39,662 nt of DNA, taken from Hafnia paralvei ATCC 29927 (GTDB taxonomy: Bacteria; Pseudomonadota; Gammaproteobacteria; Enterobacterales; Enterobacteriaceae). The stretch is taken from NCBI RefSeq assembly GCF_001655005.1, contig NZ_LXET01000023.1, positions 1 to 39,662 on the forward strand. The letters are read 5' to 3'. Below are positions 9,511-22,000 of the stretch, piece by piece; the first letter of the stretch is position 1, and every line of letters starts with the position of its first letter. Made by a program: the position numbers and the translations under genes. The notes beneath the pieces are model-generated. The model was not told where the DNA came from. It ran no database searches and saw only the letters and a list, made by a program, of their open reading frames with translations.

Positions 9511-9516
9511 CGCCAC

Positions 9517-9552
9517 GCCTAAAGTTAATCATATGATTGATTAACTTTAGGC
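9517..9552. promoter_or_regulatory. Perfect inverted repeat, candidate CecR operator
   Basis: Two 15-bp arms (GCCTAAAGTTAATCA at 9517-9531 and its exact complement at 9538-9552) flank TATGAT. The central ATCATATGAT (9528-9537) is itself palindromic about a slightly different axis. The element begins seven bases before the cecR ATG and contains its likely Shine-Dalgarno. TetR regulators commonly autoregulate at such palindromes, so an operator is the natural reading. An mRNA hairpin masking the ribosome-binding site is the alternative. Confidence 0.6.
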
Positions 9553-10006
9553 GCTAAAGATCTGGCTGTAAAGGTCGATAATAAATAATTAGAAATTATG
9601 ATTAGTTGGACTAATGATAGATTTTAGGAATGAATAAATTTACTAACCATTAACATCCTCTCTTTTCGTCTTTGCTTTTTGCGTTTTCTTTTATCTTATT
9701 GATTTTAATTTAAATATTTTTATTTTAATCAGTTCGATGCAGTATGTCATGAAAAAAAAACCTTACTTACTCGCCACATAGTTAAATTTATGTAAATTGC
9801 AGATTGCCTAATTATCAATCGTTGTTTATATATTTCTAGGTAAGGGAATTTATTCTAAAAAGTATCAACGCATTTCTACTCTTTGTTTTTAGTTTTTTTA
9901 ACTAGGCCAGTGATTTTTACGGAACAGCTTAAAAGCTGTTCTGCGGTTCAGTTTGCGTCGCTTTTAAGCGCGCTTTATATACAGCAAAGTGATTGAAGGG
10001 GCGGTT
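9553..10006 (+). promoter_or_regulatory. AT-rich upstream region and 5' leader of the giant adhesin gene
   Basis: No gene is seen in these about 450 bases between divergent cecR and the adhesin gene. The left two thirds are strongly AT-rich, as is usual for silenced or heavily regulated promoters of surface genes. Near the gene are two inverted repeats: 9922-9941 (GAACAGCTT, loop AA, complement) and 9955-9973 (CGCTT, loop TT, AAGCG, extended by GCG/CGC past one bulged T). TTATAT near 9974 could be a -10, but the matching -35 is poor. GAAGGGG at 9995-10001 is a strong Shine-Dalgarno five bases before the ATG at 10007, which decides the start. Confidence 0.5.
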
Positions 10007-13000
10007 ATGGCACAGTCGAATTCAGCATCTGGCACATTAGAGAATTCTGGAAACGTTGATATTGTCGCGCGTTCTAACGGCAAGCAAATAACTCAGTACG
10101 CGCATGCGCAAGGTAACCGAGTGGTTACCCTGACCGAATCCAGCGTGGTTAGAATCCACGGTGATTCTGCAATGGTTGCCAGCTATGAACGTCAGGGTAA
10201 CGATCTTATTGTTCATATGAAAGATGGCTCTACCATGCGTTATCAGCGTTTCTTCTTTATTGATGAACACGGTGAACACAGCGAATTAGTTTTTGACGAT
10301 GGCAAAACGACGCACCATGCCATTTTCCCGTTTGCAGATATGGCCGGTTCTTCGACCGCACAAGCCGTGATCCCGACTTATCAAACGTTGGGTGATGGGA
10401 TCACAACATTAGTTGGGCATGAAGGTATCTCTGCCGGTGTGATTGGCGGGGTTCTCGGGGCATTAGCCATCGGCGGTGGTATAGCACTGGCTGCTGGTGG
10501 AGGAGGCGGAGGACATGGCAACAGCAACTCAGGAGACGGAAGCGGAAATGGAAATGGTGGTAATGGCAATGGCAATGGTGGAGGCAATGGAAATGGCAAC
10601 GGCGGCAATGGCAATGGCAGCGGGAATGGTGGTGGAACAACAAACCCAACCTTAAAATTGAATGCTTTTGCTGGCGATAACGTACTTAACCGCGCCGAAA
10701 GCTTGTTAAATCAACTATTAAGCGGAACGACTCAGTCGACCAATGCGGGGCGAACCGTCACCCTGACGCTAAATGGTAAAACCTACACCGGCGTTGTTAA
10801 TGCCGATGGTACTTGGAGCATTAGCGTTCCTAGCGCCGACCTAAAGCAACTGCAGCAAGGCTCCCACGATTTAACCGTGTCTCTCACCGATAAAAATGGC
10901 CATACGGTGACGGTACACGAAAGTTTTGATGTCAAAACTGTGAATCCTAATCTCACGTTGAGTCCTTTTGCCGGTGACAATGTTCTGAGCAAAGCAGAAA
11001 GTTTGCACGATCAATTATTGAGCGGGACAACTCAGGCAACCAACGCAGGAAGAACCGTTACTCTAACGCTAAATGGCAAGACCTATACCGGCGTTGTTCA
11101 TGCTGATGGTACTTGGAGTATTAGCGTTCCAAGCACCGATCTGAAATTGCTACAGCAAGGTGCACAAGACCTCAGCGTTTCTATCACGGACAAGTATGGT
11201 AATACGGTGACGGTACATGAAAGTTTCGATGTGAAGACCTCCAGCCCCTCTCTCACCATTTCACCGTTTACCGGCGATGATAAGTTAAATGGTTCTGAGC
11301 TAAAAACCGATCAGATCCTGAGCGGAAGCTCCTTGAACCTTGAAACTGGTCGAGTGATCACGGTGACACTAGGAGGGAAAAGCTATACGACTCAGGTGCA
11401 ATCTGATGGTACGTGGAAGGTCACCATCCCTGCAGCAGATCTGATGTTGCTGGCGCAAGGCAACAGCCAAATTACGGTGAGTGCTACCGATCTGGCAGGC
11501 CAGAAAGCAACAGATAGCCATACCATTAATGTTGATAGCAGCGCAGGCGGTATCTCGATTGCCATCCTTGCGGGTGACAATATTCTTAATGCCCAAGAGT
11601 CTGGAAAAGACCTTTTGGTTCGCGGAACGACCTCCAACGTTTTAGCGGGTCAAACAGTGACCGTTACGCTCAACGGCAAGACTTATACTGCGAAAGTCGA
11701 TGCTCAAGGAAATTGGAACACCACCATTCCAACGGCCGACCTTAAGGCGTTGCCAAACGATGGCAATTACCTCCTTAAAGCCAGCGTTTCCGATCAAAAC
11801 CACAATACTGTTACCGATCAGGAAAATCTCCTGGTTGTGACGCATCACCTTCCGCAGCCAACACTGAATCCTCCGTTCGGTGATGGCTATCTTAACGGCA
11901 GTGAATCGCAAAAAGATCAAACGCTAAGCGGTACTACCGGCAGTAAAGGTCCAGGGCAAACCGTTATTGTCATGATTGGCGGTAAAGAATATACCGGCAG
12001 CGTTGATGAAAACGGTAACTGGAGTGTCACGGTTCCTGCAGGCGATCTACAGCACCTTCCGGCTGGAACGGTGCCTATCAACGTCAATGTAACCGATCAG
12101 GCGGGCAACCCCGGCAGCACTCAGGCTAATTCCACCGTGGATACTACGCCACCGGTGTTAAACGTTGCGCCTTTTGCTGGGGATAATGTCCTTAGCGCGA
12201 GTGAAGCTGGAAAAGCGCAAATAGTAAGCGGACAAACCACGCCTGACGAAAAAGGGCAAACGGTTACCGTTAGCTTTAACGGAAAAAACTATACGGCGAT
12301 TGTTGATGCTAATGGTCACTGGCAGCTTTCGATCCCAAGCAGCGATCTCAGCGGTCTTAATGACGGTAACTATCCTCTCGTTGCTACCGTGAAAGATCCG
12401 GCTGGAAACGTCACGACGGTCACGACGGACGTCGAAGTTAAAGAGAGTAAGCCAACAATTAGCGTCGCGGTGTTTGCAAGCGACGATAAGCTAGATGGTG
12501 CAGAGGCTCAGGTTAGCCAAACGGTGAGCGGTAAAACAACCCATGTGGAAGCGGGCCGGACGGTAACGGTTACCCTCGACGGCGGTAAAACCTATCTTGC
12601 CACGGTAAACGCCGACGGTAGTTGGAAAGTCACTGTTCCATCAGGAGATCTTGTTGGTCTGGCCAACGGTTCGCATAGCTTTACCGCCAGCGTTAGCGAT
12701 AACGCAGGACAATCTGCGACTGCTTCGCATAATTTCACCTCAGCGGCGGATCAGTCAGGTATTGCTATTTCGATTATCTCGACGGATGACTATATTAATG
12801 CGCAAGAATTATTGCAGCCGCTAGCCATTAGTGGCACGACGTCGGGGGTTAGCGCTGGCGCAATCGTCAAGGTGGAGTTTAACGGTAAAACCTATAACGC
12901 GACCGTCGGTATCAGCGGAGGTTGGACTATCAGCGTACCCACTGCTGATTTGGCTGGTCTTACTGACGGTGCCAAATCCGTCACCGCGACGGCTACCGAC

Positions 13001-16000
13001 AGTTTAGGCCATGCCGTTTCTACGACACATTCTGTGAATGTTTTGGCGCATACGCTTCCATCTCCGACGATCAATCCACCGTTTGGCGATGGCATCTTGA
13101 ACTTGCAAGAGTCGGGGCAGATTCAGGTTCTGAAAGGAACGACGGGGATCAGTGGATCGCCGCAAACCGTCAGTGTGACCTTAGGTGATAAGGTGTATGT
13201 CGCGCAGGTTGATGCCAAGGGTAACTGGAGCGTTTCGGTTCCAGTGAACGATTTGCATAGTTTCCCGAACGGAAATCTCACGTACACCGTTTCAGCCACT
13301 GATGTCGCGGGTAATAACAGCGTCTTAAACGGCTCTGCGCTGGTGGATATTACACCGCCAATGCTCTCGGTTCTGGCTTTCACCGCAGACAATATTCTGA
13401 ATGTTAGCGAGCAGCAAAAAACACAATTAGTGTCAGGTACTGCGTCGACGACTGAGCAGGGCAAGCTGGTTGATGTGGTTATTAATGGTAAACACTATAG
13501 TGCGACCGTGGGCTTAGATGGACGTTGGAGCGTTGGTGTACCAGCGAATGATCTGATGAAGCTGACGAATGGCAGCTATACCATCAACGCAACCCTCACG
13601 GATTCTGCTGGCAATACCACAAGCACTAATCACACCTTTACCGTTAAAACACTGCTACCAACTATTGCTGTCTCTCCATTTACGGGCGATGGCAAGTTGG
13701 ATGCTGCGGAAGAGAAAACCGCTCAGATCCTCAAAGGGACCACTACCAACGCAGAGGCCGGTAGTTTGGTGACGGTGACGCTGAACGGTCACACTTATAC
13801 GACACACGTACTCTCCGATGGCTCGTGGAGCCTGACAATTCCATCGGCGGATCTTGCCAAACTTGCCGAAGGCAATGTTGTTGGTCAGGTAAGTGTCACT
13901 GACTTAGCCAACCAAACCAATACTGGTAGCTTTGGCTTTACGGTGAGCACAGATGCCGCTCAAGGTGGCATTGCTATCGCGATTGTATCAACCGATGACT
14001 ACCTCAACGCATCAGAAGCCAAAGGGCCATTAACCATCAGCGGTACGACGAACAATGTTGCAGTCGGTACCTTGGTGACGGTTGTTCTGAACGGTAAAAC
14101 CTATTCTGCTTCGGTTCTCGCTGATGGCACATGGCAGACATCGGTAAATAGTGCTGATTTGCAGGCGCTTAAAGACGGCGTGACGAAAATCACTGCCAGC
14201 GTGAGTGATAATGCCGGTAATACGGTTAACGCTTCACATGACCTCAACGTGTTGATCCACACCTTGCCGCATCCAACGATTAGCACACCGTTTGGTGATG
14301 GTGTTCTGAATCAGGTTGAATCCCAAAATCCACAGACTGTCACGGGTAATACAGGCGTTGCTGGCACAGGACAAACCGTATCGCTGAGTATTGGTGGTCA
14401 TACTTATCAGGGCGTGGTGGACAGCAGTGGTGGTTGGAAAGTGACGATTCCCGCGGCTGACTTACAGGCATTAACCAACGGCAGTGCTCAGATTTCCGTG
14501 ACGGTAGGCGATATCGCGGGTAATCAGGCGAATGTGAGCGTCGTTGCATCGGTGGATACCGTGTCTCCTGTACTGACGATTGATCCATTTACCGGCGACA
14601 ATCGGTTGAACATCCAAGAGGTGAAAACGGCTGAAACCTTATCAGGAACCGCCGTGGGTGCAGAGCAAGGCCAGACGGTGACTGTAACGCTTAACGGCAA
14701 AATGTATACCACGCAGGTTAATGGCAGCGGTAACTGGAGCGTCAGTATTCCTGCCAGCGATTTACAGGCATTACATAACGGCACCGCCACGATTAACGTT
14801 AGCGTGGCGGATAAGGCGGGGAATAGCGCAAGTCTGCAACAGAACATTACCGTTGATTCCGACCCTAACAATGCTCCGTTGCTGAGTGTGAATGTCTTTG
14901 CGGGAAATGACGTGGTTGACAGCGGTGAACAGCAACATCCACAGACGTTGACGGGTAAAACAGTCAACGTAGAGCAGGGGCAGACGGTGACGGTGACGCT
15001 GGGCGCCGGCAGTTATTCAGGTACGGTGAACGCCGACGGTAGTTGGTCGGTGACGATCCCACAAAGTGCATTAAATGGGCTGAATGACGGTAGCTATACA
15101 CTCACGGTTAAGGTGAGTGATCTGAGCGGCAACAGCGTTCAAACCACTCATAATTTCTCTGTGGACACGGCCGCTAGCGTGGTCACGGTGTCGCCCATCA
15201 CCGGTGATAATCTGGTTAATATTTCAGAAATAGCGTCAGGGCTGGCGCTGAGTGGAACGTCCTCGAATATTCCGGTGGGGGGAACATTAGAGATAACCCT
15301 CAATGGGAAGGTTTATACCACCACAATTCAGGCAAATGGCGTCTGGAACTTTACTGTTCCCGTGCAAGATGCCAAGGCGATCCCTGATGGTACCTCGACG
15401 GTGACGCTGGCGGTCTTGGATAACGCAGGAAACCCCGTATCTTCTAGCCAGAACTTTGAAATTATTACTCACACCTCACCGCATGTAACGTTAAATACGC
15501 CATTTGGTGATGGCTATTTGAATGCTGTCGAAGCGACAAATAATCAGGTGCTTAGTGGGAGTACCGGCGTATCAGGCATTGGACAAACTGTCACCGTCAA
15601 CTTTGGTGGCAAGAGTTACACCGCGACGGTCGATGCTCAAGGCAACTGGAAAGCGAATATTCCAAGCAGTGATTTTGCGAATTTGAATGATGGTCAGCAG
15701 GCGATCACCGTGACTGCGAGTGACGCGGTGGGTAATTCGGATGTCCTCAATGGCTCTGCTCAAATCGACAAAACGCTGCCACAGATCACCATAGATCCTA
15801 TCGCGGGCGATAATATCATTAACGCCGCAGAGGCTCAGAGCCCGATCGTTGTGAGCGGCACTGCGCCTATCAGTGATAGCGGGCAGTCTGTGTTGCTTAA
15901 GGTTGTGGTCAACGGTTCAACATACACCGCTACGGTGAACGCGGATGGAACCTGGAGTATTACGTTGCCGGCAGGAGCGCTCAATGGCGTTAATGACGGC

Positions 16001-19000
16001 AATATTAATTTTACCGCGTCGCTTACCGACATGGCGGGAAATACGGGAACCACCAGCCAAACGGTGAAATTAGACGCGTCTGCGGCCAATCAACCTACCA
16101 TTCATATTGATACGGTCTCGGGCGACGATTACATCAATGCTCAGGAAGCGAATGGGGCGCTGACGATTTCGGGCACCACCACTCACGTTGAGCTGAACCA
16201 GCAAGTCACCATTACGCTAAACGGCAAAGTGTATACCGCGAATGTTAACGCCGATGGTACTTGGTCATACACTGTTCCAGCCAGTGACGTTAAGCTGCTG
16301 CCAGATGGTCTGGATAGCATTAATGTGTCTGTCAGCGATACCAGCGGTAACCCTGCAACGGATACCCACAATGTCACTGTGATTGCACAGCCTGCTGATT
16401 TGCCGACGATTCACGTCAATACCGTCGCTGGGGACAACGTGATTAATGCGCAGGAGGCGAACAGTCCACTGCAAATTACCGGCACCACATCGCATGTCAC
16501 CGCGGGTCAAACGGTCACCGTCACGCTGAATGGTAAAACGTACACGGCGAAAGTGGACGCCAGCGGGCAGTGGTCCACCACCGTGCCACAGGCTGATGTA
16601 CAAGCGTTGGGTCAGGGCACTCAAACCGTGAGCGCGACGGTGAAAGATGTGGCGCAAAACGTCGTTACCGACAATCACCCTATTCAGGTTGATACGCTAT
16701 CTCCGCTGCTTACGATAGATGTGTTCGCCAGCGACAATATCCTAAATTATGCCGAATCATTGGTAACGCAGATTCTGAGTGGCAAAACAGAGTCGGGTCT
16801 GACCGTCAGCGTGACGGTTAATGGCAAAACGGTACAGGTAACGGCGGATAACAACGGTGTGTGGCAATTGCCTATCGCCGCCGTGGATTTACAAGCACTG
16901 CCGGATGGTAAAAATACGATTTCGGTCGTCGTCACGGATACGGCGGGGAACGTGACGAATAAAGATCTCAGCATTAACGTAGGTACTCATCTGTTGCCAA
17001 CGCTAACGCTGAATACCCCGTTTACCGACGGAATTCTTAGCATTGCCGAATCGGCCGCGGGTGGGGTATTAAACGGTAAAGCGACCAATCTGCTTGCCGG
17101 AACCATCGTGACCGTCACCGTGGGCAGCGTGACCTTAAAAGGCAGCGTTGATGCTAATGGTAATTGGTCTATTCCCGTCAATGGGCATGTGCTGGATGTT
17201 TTGGCCGATGGAAAAGCCACGCTTACCGTCTCGGCTTCGGACGCCTATGGAAACCCAAGCTCGGTCTCGACGACGTTAGATGTGCTGACTCACCAACTGC
17301 CGGATGCGACGATTACATTGCCTCTGTTTGGCGATGGGATTTTGAATAATGCTGAAGCAGGACTGGGTCAAACTCTGACGGGCCTTTCAGGGCTGACGGG
17401 CGCGGGTCAAACGGTAACGATCACACTGGATGGAAAATCCTACACCGGTTCGGTAGACGTGAATGGCAACTGGAGTGTGCAATTACCTTCCAATGTGCTG
17501 CTGGCGTTGGGGGATTCCAGCCATGCGATTAGTGTGACGCTGACAGACCGGGCAGGTAACAGCGACACTAGCGACGTTGTGGGTTTTACGTCGAAAGTGA
17601 CATTACCGATTCCGACGCTGAATACGCCGTTTGGCGATGGCATTCTCAACGCGCTTGAAGCGCAGAGTAACGGGAGCTTGAGTGGCACATCTGGGCTTAG
17701 CACGAACGTCGGCGTTACTGTGATTGTCAATGTTAACGGAACTCCGCTGGCGGCGACCGTTAACGCTGATGGCTCATGGACGCTGCCGCTGAGCAGCGCC
17801 GTACTCCAGTCTCTGCCAGACGGCGTGTGGCCGGTGACAGTCACGGTAACTGACTCTGCACAAAACGTGGTAACTTCGGCACCGCAAAACATCGAAATCC
17901 TCACTCATCTCTTACCGACGCCGACCATTTTACAGCCGTTTGGTGATGGTTTACTGAGCATTGCTGAGGCCGGTGCTGCACAAATCTTAACGGGGACGAC
18001 GGGGATCACCGGCGCGGGGCAGATCGTTAAAGTCACCGTGGGGACTCAGATACTCACCGCGACGGTACAGGATAATGGGCAATGGACCGTTACCGCTCCG
18101 ACTGGCGCGTTATCGACTATTGCTAACGGGGCAGGAAAAATTCATGTCCAAGTCACCGATCATGCCGGTAACAGCGTTGGCGTTGATGGCAACTTTACCG
18201 CCATGTTGACCCCGCCTAATCCGACGATCAACCTACCGTTTGGTGACGGCAATTTAAGTATCGGTGAAGCTAACGATGTCGCGTTGCTCAGTGGGACAAC
18301 GGGGCTAACGGGCGCGAACCAACTGGTGAAAATCAGCATTGATATCGGCGGCGTCGTTTATACCGGCTCCGTAGACATCAACGGTAACTGGCTGGTGAGC
18401 ATTCCACCGAAATCTTTACTGGATATCGGCAACGGTAATCACACCATTAGCGTGACGGCGCAAGATGCGGCTGGAAACTCCACCACACTGACCCCTGCGC
18501 CGGTGTTCCATGCATTCCTCACGCCGCCAACGGTAACGCTGGATACGCCGTTTGGTGATGGTGCGCTGAACGTCAATGATGCGCTCTCTGCTCAAGTCCT
18601 GAAGGGATCTTTGGATTTGCATGGTTCGACGGTGGCGAGTTCCAGCGTTGTGGTGACGATTAACGGGGTTCCCCATGATGCGACGATTAGTGCAGATGGC
18701 ACCTCTTGGTCGTTAACACTGCAACCGACGGATCTTACAGCGGCAAATCTGGGAAGCGGCAATCAAACTATCAGCGTTGTCGTTTCCGATCAGGCTCACA
18801 ATACGTCATCAACGTCGGGTCAGGCTCTTATTGCTCTGACACTGCCGACTATTGTGGTGAATGCGAACTTTGCCTCCGATGGCGTGGTCGATTTTGGCGA
18901 TTTGCATGCGTCACAAACCATCAGCGGGACCTCGACAGGGTTGAGCGTGGGGCAAAACGTCAGCATTGCTATTGGTGGAAAAACGTTCTTAGCGCAGGTG

Positions 19001-22000
19001 AAGGCCGATGGTTCATGGAGTTATAATTTAGGCATTGCTGATTTAGCTTCACTGGCCAGTGGCCCAGGTACGTTGGTGGTATCTGCCAATGATGCAGCAA
19101 ACAACCACGTCGATTCGCTGACGACGTCCTTTACACTGAATCCTGCCTCGATTATTCCAATTTTAACGGTCGATCCTGTGGGTGGCGATAACCTGATGGG
19201 GATTGCCGATCTTTCGACGGCGAATATCACCATCACAGGGCACTCTATCAATATCGCACAGGGATCGCCGGTTAGCGTGAGCTTGGACGTGCTCGGACCT
19301 TATCTGGGAATCATCAATGCTGATGGTTCTTGGTCGGTCACGATCCCTCGCAGTGAGTTTACCGATGGCCCACATGTGATCACGGCAGTCTCTTTGGGCG
19401 AAAGCGGCGCGGTGAATTTTACCGTTGATACCGTAGCACCAGTGTTAACCGTGAACGCCTTTGCGGGTGATGACAAACTCAATGCAACTGAAGCCACTAC
19501 AGCTCAAATTCTTAGCGGGACGGCAAGTGGTTCCGAGGTTGGGCAGAACGTTCAGATTCAACTGAATGGGAAAAACTATGCTGCTACAGTCATTAGCGAT
19601 GGCGGCAGCGGAGGGACATGGTCAGTCTCGGTTCCTGCGGCGGATCTGGCTCTGTTGAATCAAGGTAACAATGACATCACGGTTACGCTCACCGATAAGG
19701 CGGGCAACTCAACCCAGGTCACTCATACAGTCAATGTAGATACGGTTATTCCGCTCGTGAGCATAGATCCTCTGAGTATTGGAGGACTGTTGAACACGGT
19801 AACTCTTGGCGCAGGTATGTTGCTCTCGGGGCATGCAGAGGCTAACAGTAATATTACTATCAAGATCGGGCCATTGACTGAAACCGTGCAAACCAACAGC
19901 TCCGGTATTTGGTCGCTGACTGTGCCGAAGATTGATTTGCAATCTCTGACCGATGGCCCACAGGTAATAAGCGTTACCAGCACCGATGCTTATGGCAACG
20001 TGAGTAAGCCTGTCAACGTTGGTCTTAACGTGGCTCTTAACCCTGGGTTAGGCGATACGATTAACACGCTCATTGGTGGCAATGGGGTGTTGAATCTGGC
20101 TGAATCCTTGCTGACCCAAACGTTAACCGGAACGGTCAGCGGTAACTATACCGGCGCTAAAGTCTCGGTAGACATCTTTGGTCATCCATTTACCGCGAAT
20201 GTGGGGAGCGATGGCAAGTGGAGTCTAAATATTGATCCGAGCGCTTGGCTCTCAGCGGCGGGGAGCTCAGTCGTGCTTGATGTCGTGCTGACTGATGCTA
20301 ATGGCAACGTCAAACATACCCCCGTTAATCTTGATTTAGCGCTGACTAATCTGCCAATCATTCAAAATGTGGTCGCCATGGGCGATGGCTTCTTGAACAA
20401 GGCTGAAAGTACCACCAGCGGCGTGATATCCGGCCTACTGGGTAATAGCGTGGTGGCGGGTACTACAGTCACCGTACAACTGGGTACCAAAACTTATACG
20501 GCGACCTTAACAGGGAACTCATGGTCGGCAAGTATACCTCAGGTCGATCTGGCCGCGTTGCAAGATGGCAATGTCAAAGTCGTCATTACGGCGACCGATC
20601 CCGCGGGCAACGTGGTGACGAGCAATAGCCTGCTGGACGTCATTGTTAATAATCTACCAACTTTAAGTTTCAACCCGCTGTTTGGTGACGGCACATTATC
20701 GTTGTCGGAGCTATTGGCCGGTGGCTTGTCTATCGGTGGCTCAAGCTCGGGGTTGGCAGGGCAAACGCTAGCCGTGAGCATTGCCGGTTCACCTGCGGTC
20801 AATGTGAAAGTCGGCTCTGATGGTAAGTGGAGTCTGGCGTTAACGCCTGACTTAGTGGGAATTTTGCAAGGCATTGGTAGCGGCAATGTGACGGTAGAAG
20901 TGACCGGTAAAGACATTGCGGGTAACCCTATCGATCAAACTGCAGGTCTGAAGCTCGATCTTCTGCCACCGGTATTGAGCAACATCTCCTTGTTTGGCGA
21001 TGGTTTGCTGAACGCGGTGGATGCGACGACTAATCAATTGATTACAGGTACTGCGACCGGTGCGCCACTGGGTTCAACCGTTAGCGTAGTGGTGGGGGGG
21101 AAAACCTTCACCGGCGTGACCTTGGCGGATGGTAGCTTTAGCATCACGCTCACGCCGGCTAATCTGTCTCAATTGCCGGATGGTAGCTTAACCGCAACGG
21201 TGACCGTTACCACGCCGACCGGTAACACCTCATCGGCGACGGCTGGCGTTAAAGTAGGGTTGACGAATCTGCCGACGATTGCTCTCAACGCTCTGTTTGG
21301 TGGGGATGGATACCTTAATCACGTTGAGTCGCTGGTGAATCAGACTATCAGCGGCAAAGTAACCAATATGACCTCAGGTTCCGTCAATATTAACGTCGGT
21401 GGAACGCTGCTGACGGCGACCATCAATGCCGATGGCACCTGGAGTCAGGTCATTAGCAGCAGTGTGTTGAGCAATCTACCCGATGGAAAACTCAACATTA
21501 GCGTGAGTGTGACCGACTCGGTTGGCAATATTATTACCCAGCCATCGATTCTGACCACGCTGACCCATGCACTCCCATCGATTTCTATCGGCAGCCTGTT
21601 TGGTGATGGCGCGTTGAGCGTGGGTGATTTGCTGTCGGCTCAGGTGATAAGTGGCACATCCGTGAATTTGGCGGGGGGATCATTAAGCCTGACGCTAGGC
21701 GGGAAAGCGTACAGCATACCGGTAGATAACAACGGCGCATGGAGTCTTTCCGTTCCACCGTTAGACCTGAAAGCGTTGCTGGATGGCAATCTCACGGTGA
21801 GCGTTACGGCGAAAGATGTGGCCGGTAACCCTGCCAGCGCCAGCGGCCTACTTTCTGTTATCACGCACGCGTTACCGACGCTGACCATTGGCAGTATTTT
21901 TGGCGACGGTGGCTTGAATATTGGCGATTTAGCCAGTGCTCAAGTGATTAGCGGAACCAGTACCAACGCACAAGGTTCTCAGCTCACCGTGACGTTAGGG

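Noticed and set aside
9840..9862. TAAGGGAATTTATTCTA as a possible RcsAB box upstream of the adhesin
   Set aside because: The half-sites are spaced wider than the known box (near TAAGAATATTCCTA), so the match is not convincing despite rcsB being in the window.
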